Assembly: GCA_030745755.1 (NCBI GenBank)
Contig: JASLOA010000045.1
Location: 120,001-184,000 of the forward strand
Length of the DNA: 64,000 bases
From: Kiritimatiellia bacterium
GTDB lineage: Bacteria > Verrucomicrobiota > Kiritimatiellia > UBA8416 > JABMPJ01
Reading direction: 5' to 3'
This document shows, piece by piece, positions 34,032 to 40,893 of this stretch. Position numbers and translations under genes: made by a program. The number at the start of each line of letters is the position of its first letter. Within the stretch, counting starts at the first letter, position 1. The notes under the pieces are model-generated. The model saw only the letters and a program-made list of their open reading frames with translations, did not search any database and was not told where the DNA came from.

Positions 34032-34897
34032 CCGATGGCAAAGGCGAGGCTATACAGAAATAGGGCGCGGCCGGTGGCGGCCAGCGTATCGTTGAGTGCC
34101 GGACCTGTGACGCCCTGCATAACCCGGCGCAACGCGGGCACGACCGGCAGCAGGCCGGCCACGGCCAGCAACGCCAGGTAGTGGGCCCGCGTGAGCAGGC
34201 AGAGCACGATGGGCAGACAGGCGGCGGTGACAATCGTGACAAGGTATTCGCCGCGCGCGAAGCGGCTCCCGAAACGGACCGCCAGGGTCCGCTTGCCGGT
34301 CTGCAGATCGGTCTCGCGATCGCGCAGGTTGTTGACCGCCAGGATCGCGGTCGAGAGCAGGCCGGGGCCGGCCCCCGCCAGGAGCACGAGCGGATTGATC
34401 GATCCGGTTTGAAGGTAGTAGGTGCCACCCACAGCGACGAAGCCGAAGAAGATCAGTACCAGGATATCGCCCAGCCCGATATAGCCGAGCGGCCGCGGGC
34501 CGGCCGTATAGAAGATGCCGGCCAGGATGGAGAGCACCCCGATCAGGATAATCGGCCAGCCCCCATGATAGGCGAGGAAGAGGCCCAAGGCGGCCGCCAC
34601 CAGAAAAGAGAACGCGGTGGCGAGGCGCATACCGGCCAGCGAAACAAGGCCGGCCTGGGTGACGCGCGTCGGTCCCTGCCGATCCGGGGTGTCGGTCCCG
34701 TGCAGGAAGTCGAAGTAGTCGTTGGCAAAGTTGGTACCCACCTGGATGGCGAGGGCGGCCAGCAGCGTGGCGACGGCAATCGACGCCGCGCAAGCCCCAT
34801 CGGCCGCGGCCATGGCGGTGCCGATCAGAACCGGCGCGACGGCCGCCGGCAGGGTCTTGGGGCGGCTGGCCATGATCCATGTCTTGAGTGATGGCAT
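34019..34897 (-). CDS. menA: 1,4-Dihydroxy-2-naphthoate polyprenyltransferase
   Basis: A 292-residue UbiA-family membrane enzyme with about eight or nine helices. The first Asp-rich motif is FANDYFDFLHGTDTPDR and the second is AVNNLRDRETDLQTGKRTLA; both bind prenyl diphosphate through magnesium. It joins the polyprenyl tail to DHNA, giving demethylmenaquinone at the inner membrane. The start MPSLKTWIMASRPKTLPAAV matches the usual MenA N terminus. It follows menB by nine bases. Confidence 0.92.
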   Translation of the reverse strand: MPSLKTWIMASRPKTLPAAVAPVLIGTAMAAADGACAASIAVATLLAALAIQVGTNFANDYFDFLHGTDTPDRQGPTRVTQAGLVSLAGMRLATAFSFLVAAALGLFLAYHGGWPIILIGVLSILAGIFYTAGPRPLGYIGLGDILVLIFFGFVAVGGTYYLQTGSINPLVLLAGAGPGLLSTAILAVNNLRDRETDLQTGKRTLAVRFGSRFARGEYLVTIVTAACLPIVLCLLTRAHYLALLAVAGLLPVVPALRRVMQGVTGPALNDTLAATGRALFLYSLAFAIGWLL

Positions 34898-34906
34898 ATG
34901 GGTCTC

Positions 34907-35515
34907 TCAGGGGCGACGGGGAAACTTGCTGAAGTCGGGTTTGCGTTTCTCGAGGAAGGCGTTGCGGCCCTCCTGTCCCTCTTCGGACATGTAGAAGAGC
35001 ATCGTGGCATTGCCGGCCAGCTCCTGCAGACCTGCCTGTCCATCGCAGTCGGCGTTGAGGGCGGCCTTGAGGCAGCGCAGGGCGATGGGCGAGTTGGCCA
35101 GAATCTCGCGACACCAGGTCACGGTTTCCTCCTCGAGTTGGGCATAGGGGACCACAGTGTTGACCAGTCCCATGTCGAGGGCCTGTTGGGCATCGTACTG
35201 GCGACAGAGGAACCAAATCTCACGGGCTTTCTTCTGGCCCACGATACGGGCCATGTAGCTGGCGCCAAAGCCACCATCGAAGGAGCCGACGCGGGGACCG
35301 GTCTGGCCGAAGATGGCGTTGTCGGCCGCGATGGTCAGATCGCACACGAGATGGAGCACATGGTCGCCACCGATGGCATACCCCGCCACCATGGCGATGA
35401 CCGGCTTGGGGCAGGTTCGGATCTGCCGCTGCAGGTCCAAGACATTCAGGCGGTGGACGCCCTGTCCATCCGTGTAGCCCGCGTCGCCGCGCACCTTCTG
35501 GTCGCCGCCCGAGCA
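34907..35515 (-). pseudogene. menB: 1,4-Dihydroxy-2-naphthoyl-CoA synthase, 5'-truncated
   Basis: A crotonase-family frame with [60 protein letters not shown] and the C terminus [20 protein letters not shown] typical of MenB. About 203 residues remain; the family has about 275. The first 70-80 residues are missing: similarity ends at the SCSGGDQKV block near 35,515, where unrelated sequence on the other strand begins. No good start is present, though GTG/ATG starts inside the frame could give a short product. The organism would need another MenB, or this is a rearranged or chimeric junction. GGDH replaces the more usual GGGH. Confidence 0.85.
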
Positions 35516-36572
35516 TGAGCCATGGACGCTGCGTCGAGACCTTGCCAGGCACTATGCCTATCATTTGGAGGCGCGCTTGCCCGATAACGACGGGGCGAGC
35601 ATCGGGTGTTTTGCCTGGTGGTTCGCTGAACACGTGGCAGCCCTGTTTCCGCCGGACATAGGAGCAGCAAAATTCTATCGGGAGAACTGGGTCAAACCGG
35701 CATCGGATCTGTCCGGCCACGCATGGCTGACTGCGAGCTCACCGATCCAGCGGTCTTTCCTCCGGTACGTTACGTTCACCGTTCCCTCGCCGTGGGCCGT
35801 CTCCCTCCTTGCGCTGATGGGCGAACACTTAGATAGGCTTTCTCCTGCCGAACAAGAAGAAGATGTTCGGGCACGGTTTCATGGGGCACTGATCTCCAAT
35901 GGCATCGCCAGCCTGCCATTTCCAATAGACAACCCGAGTGATCCCACGTTCGCTCTGGAGTGCTCGTTGTCCGAAACGGTCTTGAAATGGTCCGAGCACC
36001 AGGTTGAGGAACAGAAGAACGCGCTGCGGCAGCTCGTAGAAATGAGTCGCACTCTCGGAACCAACGATGGTATGTGCGATGCGCTCCGGAAGCTCGTAGG
36101 CACCTCTCTTGTGGATCAAGTTGCCGTATGCCTTGCGCTGAAGGCGAAGGCATACACCGAACCGACCATTGCGGAAGGCGTCTGGGAGATCGTTTCCGAC
36201 GCAACGTGGCGCAAGGAGGTGCTCGGGAGCGTCGAGATGCAGGTCCAGGGCCTGCTCATCGAGTCCCTCAGCGTTCTTCTCGTTGACAACCGCGAGAAAT
36301 GGTTCGCGCTGCTGCCTCACTACATTGCTGACTTGTGCGAGAACACGGAAGATGAAGAGCGAAGGCGCGTCCTCTTCCTCTATGTCGTTCACACCAGCCT
36401 TGCGTCTGACACGGTCAGCGCGGTCCGTCGACTGCTCCGAGGTGAACAGAAGGCCAAGTTCGTCGAATTCGCCAAGGAGTATCGTGATCAAGCTGAAGCT
36501 ATGCGCTCTGACTATCCCCCATGGGTGGCCGGGAAACTGCGCGGCCTGATGGCGAGTCTACATGTCGTCTGA
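35516..36572 (+). pseudogene. C-terminal fragment of an unidentified large protein
   Basis: The plus-strand frame is coding-like from about 35,520 ([18 protein letters not shown] ...) to the stop at 36572. The first candidate start is TTG at 35565 with no ribosome binding site, and the frame is open into menB antisense sequence, so the 5' end is lost at the menB junction. About 335 residues remain, largely helical, with WRKEVLGSVEMQVQGLLIES and EDEERRRVLFLYVVHTSLAS. I do not recognise a family. It lies just before a DUF2971 gene, on the same strand, in what looks like an accessory insert. Confidence 0.5.
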
Positions 36573-36638
36573 GCACAATACGAATGATGGTGCGTGGCCT
36601 GGCTATTGGACGGCCCGTGATGCGGAGTCCAAGACAAG

Positions 36639-37367
36639 ATGAGATCACAGTACATTCACCTGAAGAAAGGCGACACGGCATCAGACGTGTACAGGATTGT
36701 CTCCTGCAAACGCTTTCTTCAAATGCTGAAGGACGGTAACAACGGTCTTGTCCGACCTCGTATGTGGGACGACCCATTCGAGAATTTCATCCTGAACGGG
36801 ATTGCGGTAGCAGCGGACGGAACAAAGGCACGGATTGGCTTTCGCAATCAACTCTACGGACAGTGCTGGTCGCAGCATAAGGAAGTCGACCTGATGTGGC
36901 GCGCGTACTCTCCAGGGAACGCTGCCGTCAAGCTGCGCTCCAATGTTGGGGCGCTCCTCCGCACTCTGTACTCATGTGCGGGGAAATACAGGGAAATCTC
37001 CTGCTTTATCGGGCGAGTCCAGTACACAAGTCGATACAAGCTGTCTCGGGTCTTGAATCTGGTCAACCTGATTGACCCCTCGGGTCGGAATATCGCCAGA
37101 ACGCTCTTGGTAAAGCGATGGGCATTCCGGGCAGAGAAGGAAGTAAGACTGATCTACTTCAACCAGGATTCGGATTTCGACAATGACGTATTCAGCTACG
37201 CGGTGGATACCAACGCGCTGGTTACCGAAGCAGTCCTCGATCCTCGTATGCTCCCCAATGAGGTGGACATATGGAAGAAGAGGTTCCGCAAGGCCGGTTT
37301 CACGAATCGTATGATCCAGTCCGGGCTATACAAACCGCCGGAAGGTATCTTCGTTCCCATCAAATAG
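36639..37367 (+). CDS. DUF2971 family protein
   Basis: A 242-residue protein with the DUF2971 pattern: RFLQMLKDGNNGLVRPRMWD followed by DPFEN, then GQCWSQHKEVDLMWRAYSPG and later KRWAFRAEKEVRLIYF and VLDPRM. The conserved W-D-D-P-F-E-N, C-W-S and M-W-R-x-Y-S blocks are clear. Its biochemical role is not established; such genes are frequent in genomic islands and beside defence genes. ATG at 36639 has only a weak upstream AAGA. The 66-base gap after the preceding fragment suggests they were one unit. Confidence 0.75.
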   Translation: MRSQYIHLKKGDTASDVYRIVSCKRFLQMLKDGNNGLVRPRMWDDPFENFILNGIAVAADGTKARIGFRNQLYGQCWSQHKEVDLMWRAYSPGNAAVKLRSNVGALLRTLYSCAGKYREISCFIGRVQYTSRYKLSRVLNLVNLIDPSGRNIARTLLVKRWAFRAEKEVRLIYFNQDSDFDNDVFSYAVDTNALVTEAVLDPRMLPNEVDIWKKRFRKAGFTNRMIQSGLYKPPEGIFVPIK

Positions 37368-38645
37368 TGGCCCTAGAGTATTCGCGTGTGCTGGCAATCT
37401 TGGATAACAAAGAAGCGCGGGATTGAGAGCCAGAGAACCAGTGCGAAGCACGGTTTCCGCCTCTGGCGAAGCCAGAAGTTCGGAGCCCGGTGGAAGTGGC
37501 CTGCGGCCACGTTTTGACGAGTCACGCCGACGGCGTGAGGACGGATGGCCCTGCGGGCCATGATTGTGGCTGCTGCTGAAAGAGGCTGTGGGGAACTGGT
37601 CAAGGCATCGAAGAAGTCGAGCGAAGCTCGACACCACGGAAGCCGCTTTGCGGCGGACCCGGCACCAGCCTGCGCCAAGCGTTGGCGCGGTGCATGTGCC
37701 GCATTGAAGGCGCGAGAGCGCCGGGGCATTGAGCACAGGACATGACAGTTTCGCTGGCGTGGCCTGTGTCGGGGCCGCCGGGGACGGCGGCAGGGGCACA
37801 ACGAAACGAGCAGGCCGCGAGCATGGGGGACCGGCGGACTGGTTGCTCTTCTTTCCCGCAACCAGTGTGACGGGCCGGGGTCTTCATGGCGCGTGCAACC
37901 ACCGTTGTCATTGCCAGCAACGATTGCGCGGGCGATCCCCTACGCATCAAGTGTGACAGCTCTGCTGGCGCGCTGGATGGCCTTGTGAAGCGGGGAATGA
38001 GCGTCGGCATTGTGAACCACGGTCGCGCGGATGATGAGCCGGAGGGCTTGGCGCAGAACTTGGCTTCAAGCAAGTTCTGTGACATAGGCCGGAGGCGGAC
38101 GCTGGCACGGGATGGACGAGCCGCGAAGCGGCGAGGATGCGGAGAGCGTTGGTGCATCGAAGACGCTGGACATCGCCGACCACGCAGGGCATGGCGCGGG
38201 GCGTGCCCGAGCGCAGCGAGGATGCAGCACGGCCCGTGACAGGCCCGGTGGCATGTGGGAGGCCCGTAGGGAGCACGCAAGAGAGAGCGCAGCTCTCGAA
38301 CGGTCCGGCAGGCATGATGGAGGTCATGCCGTGATCGGCGGGAGAAGGGCCCCGGTTTTACCCGGTGTCTGTAAGACCAAAACTAGGGAAGAGGGATTGC
38401 CCTTTTACTATCTCTTCTGGTGGAGCAATGGTGTGTGCCTCAGGCTTGATTGATGGCGTACTGGTCCTGAAACCAGGTTCGAATTAGACGATTGAGGCGC
38501 GACCAATTGCACGGACTCATGTTCTTCCTGGCCCAGATCTTCTCTAGTGAGTACCTGCGGTTCTGAGAGACACCTTGCAATGCCGCGTATGATGTCAGAT
38601 AGTCCTGCCTGAACGAGACTGAACACCACCATGAAGGATTACATT
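37368..38645. repeat. Gene-free, hairpin-studded tract T2
   Basis: No credible protein gene. From 37441 to 38330 perfect short stems follow one another, mostly with three-base loops: GTGC-GAA-GCAC (37441), TCTGGC-GAA-GCCAGA (37462), GTGGCC-TGC-GGCCAC (37496), TCACGCC-GAC-GGCGTGA (37522), ATGGCCC-TGC-GGGCCAT (37545), GTCGAGC-GAA-GCTCGAC (37616), GCCGC-TTT-GCGGC (37642), GCGCCAA-GCG-TTGGCGC (37672), GGCGC-GAGA-GCGCC (37709), GCCGCCG-GGGA-CGGCGGC (37774), a nine-base stem at 38054-38079, GCCGC-GAA-GCGGC (38119), GAGAGC-GCA-GCTCTC (38283) and GGCATGA/TCATGCC (38311-38330). A structured RNA or DNA recombination array is possible. Bases 38331-38645 show nothing further. Confidence 0.7.
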
Positions 38646-40259
38646 ATGCGCAGCACTGTTTGCCTGGCCCTATTGCTCTCCTTTGCCCATGCCTCCGGCG
38701 TTAGCGCCGAGGAGGTCGCGACACCTGCAACCAATCAGCCGGCAGCGGTAGCGGCGCCCGTTCCGCCCGCCATGCCTGAACTCAGTCCCGCGGCCAAGCG
38801 CACAAAGGAGCTGGCCGAGAAGCAGGCCTTGCTCAAGGCAGAATTCGATCTGCAAGCGGCGGAACTTAGAAGCGAACTGGCTGACCTGCTCCTGGAGAAA
38901 CAACGACTGGATGCCGAGATGGCGCTGGCGGACACACGTCGCAAGAAGGCCACGACAGAGCAGACGGCACTCGCCGTCGAGCTGGCCTTGAAGGTGAAGA
39001 AGGCTGAGAGCGAACTTAAGGTGGCACTGAGTGGCTTGCGCGCCGAGAAGGAGACCCTCTCCATGGAGATGAGTCTCCGGGAAGAACGCAATAAGCAGGC
39101 TGCCCTTGAGGCACGTGAAGAGATCGCCCGCATCAAGCTCGCCATGGAGAAGAAGAACGTTCTGCAGGAACAGGAACTGCAGGATATGCAGGCGCGCCAG
39201 AAGACCTTGACCGCTCAGAACATGCTTCAGGCCGAGGAGAACAAGGCGGCCCTGGCCGAACTGGCCACCGAGAGTGCGCAGATAAGCGCTGAGCTGGCGC
39301 ATGCCCAAAAGCTCCACGAGAAGAAAGTGCAGGAGCTCAATACAGAGATCGCCCTGCTTGCCATTCAGAACAGTAAGGCACTACAGCTGCAGGCCAGCCG
39401 CGAGAACGAGCACAAGGCGGAAATGACGGCACTGCAGCACGAGCTCGCCGAAGTTCAGGCAGCCATGACGTTGCGCGAGACACGTGACGCTTATCGCAAC
39501 ACAGTTGACCGCGATATCGACTACCCGGCCGATCCGTTCAGGGACGGCGTGCTCACCGTCAGCGACCGCCGCATTAAGCTGAATGACGTGATCATGGAAG
39601 GTACGGCCGACTACGTGACCGAACGCATCCACTATTTCAACAACCAGTCGACCGAGGCCCCCATCTTTATCGTCATCGACCGTAACCCCGGCGGTTCTGT
39701 CATGGAGGGCTACCGCATCATCAAGGCGATGGATGCCAGCAAAGCTCCGATTCACGTTGTGATTAAGTCTTTCGCGGCCAGCATGGCTGCGACCATCGCA
39801 ACGGCCGCCCAACACTCTTACGCCTACCCCAATGCCATCCTTCTGCATCACCAGCCGAGCGGCATCGCATGGGGCAACCTGACCCAGCAGGACGAGCAGA
39901 TGGTGATCTTCAAAGAATGGGCACGCCGTCTGCATGCCACGATCGCGGAGAAGATGGGGCTATCGATGGATGAGTTCTACGAGATGATGTACGAGAAGAA
40001 CTCTGATGGCGACTGGCAGGAATTTGCCGATGTAGCCCAGGAGCTGCACTGGATCAACCATGTCGTTACTGAGATTCGTGAAGAAGGTATTCTGAAGAAA
40101 CCTGAAGGTGAAGCACCCATGCCCATCTGGTGGTTCACGATGAAGGACCAGGCTACGCCCCCGGACCCCAAGAACAACTACGTTCTGCTGCCACAACCGA
40201 AGCCCTTCGACTACTACTTCATGTACAACCCAAACGGCTATTACCGCTGGACTCAGTGA
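38646..40259 (+). CDS. Secreted ClpP-like serine protease with long coiled-coil N-terminal region
   Basis: A 537-residue protein. A signal peptide (MRSTVCLALLLSFAHASGVS, then A) leads to about 270 residues of heptad-rich coiled coil (KELAEKQALLKAEFDLQAAE and so on). The last 210 residues are a ClpP/crotonase-fold protease: NPGGSVMEGYRIIKAMDASK, the nucleophile region IKSFAASMAATIATAAQHSY and the histidine in AILLHHQPSG, followed by an Asp-containing tail. These match the GGS, G-A-A-S-M-A and H-Q-P blocks of ClpP. ATG at 38646 has AAGGA seven bases upstream and starts the signal peptide; ATG at 38631 would add five residues. ClpP is normally cytosolic and needs Clp ATPases, so an exported version with its own coiled coil is unusual. 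It converges on the next gene with a seven-base overlap. Confidence 0.8.
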   Translation: MRSTVCLALLLSFAHASGVSAEEVATPATNQPAAVAAPVPPAMPELSPAAKRTKELAEKQALLKAEFDLQAAELRSELADLLLEKQRLDAEMALADTRRKKATTEQTALAVELALKVKKAESELKVALSGLRAEKETLSMEMSLREERNKQAALEAREEIARIKLAMEKKNVLQEQELQDMQARQKTLTAQNMLQAEENKAALAELATESAQISAELAHAQKLHEKKVQELNTEIALLAIQNSKALQLQASRENEHKAEMTALQHELAEVQAAMTLRETRDAYRNTVDRDIDYPADPFRDGVLTVSDRRIKLNDVIMEGTADYVTERIHYFNNQSTEAPIFIVIDRNPGGSVMEGYRIIKAMDASKAPIHVVIKSFAASMAATIATAAQHSYAYPNAILLHHQPSGIAWGNLTQQDEQMVIFKEWARRLHATIAEKMGLSMDEFYEMMYEKNSDGDWQEFADVAQELHWINHVVTEIREEGILKKPEGEAPMPIWWFTMKDQATPPDPKNNYVLLPQPKPFDYYFMYNPNGYYRWTQ

Positions 40260-40684
40260 CGAACCAGCTGCTTGAACGCCGGGTCGGGACGAAGCACCTT
40301 GCCATCGGGTGACATACAGACGTGCTCGGTGTATCCCGCCACCAGCAGCTCTTCTTCTGCAGGCTGTGGATCGGTGCCGGATTCCACACGCCAGACCAAG
40401 TAGTTCAGCCGGAATCGCACGCCCTTGAAGGCTGGAAAGTCGACATCAATTGCCAGGAGGTCTTCGTACCGGGCAGGCTGCCGATAGTCGCAGTGCGCCA
40501 CCATGACAGGCAACAGCACCCCCTTCTCCTCCAAGGCCGAGTACGGGGTGCCCGATTCACGCAGCATCCCCGTTCGCGCCATCTCGAAGTAGACCAGGTA
40601 GTTCGCATAGTACACAAACCGCATCTGGTCAACATGCGCGTACGGAACGCGGATCATATGACGGTATACGGACTTTGCACTCAT
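40253..40684 (-). CDS. YbgC-like acyl-CoA thioesterase (4HBT)
   Basis: A 143-residue hot-dog protein. VYRHMIRVPYAHVDQMRFVY and YYANYLVYFEMARTGMLRES fit the 4HBT active site (VDQMRFVYYANY where Asp/Gln acts), with PYSALEEKGVLLPVM after it. It hydrolyses acyl-CoA or acyl-carrier thioesters. The open frame extends to 40861, but that extension reads through a palindromic repeat and has no homology; ATG at 40684, with AAGGGG about ten bases upstream, gives the family length. It is a second candidate for menaquinone DHNA-CoA hydrolysis but is far from the men genes. Confidence 0.85.
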   Translation of the reverse strand: MSAKSVYRHMIRVPYAHVDQMRFVYYANYLVYFEMARTGMLRESGTPYSALEEKGVLLPVMVAHCDYRQPARYEDLLAIDVDFPAFKGVRFRLNYLVWRVESGTDPQPAEEELLVAGYTEHVCMSPDGKVLRPDPAFKQLVRH

Positions 40685-40706
40685 CGATCGCTTATCCCCT
40701 TTTCCC

Positions 40707-40771
40707 GGCTCGCCGGGACGGCTCGCCCTACCAGCACTTGACAAGGTAGGGCGAGCTGTCCCCAGCGAGCC
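40707..40771. repeat. Palindromic repeat, family B copy 1
   Basis: An inverted repeat: GGCTCGCCGGGACGGCTCGC then CCTACC at 40707-40732, a 12-base spacer, and GGTAGGGCGAGCTGTCCCCA then GCGAGCC at 40745-40771. The arms pair with two or three mismatches. It lies just upstream of the thioesterase start in the divergent gap before the fucokinase gene. A related copy lies at 43858-43994 (shared GGTAGGGCG and GTCCC blocks). Confidence 0.75.
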
Positions 40772-40893
40772 GTGTATCAAGCGCTTCATGCATCGCTCTT
40801 CATGCGTATGCTTATACAGCAATCCGCTGCCGGTCGTGAAGCCAAATGGCAGTCTTGACATAAGCGGCAGCTCGCACGATCATCACAATCCAT

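Noticed and set aside
37600..38280. Minus-strand frame of 226 codons in the hairpin tract
   Set aside because: Arg/Pro/Ser-rich, no ribosome binding site, and overlapping equally long frames in other phases; open through high G+C.
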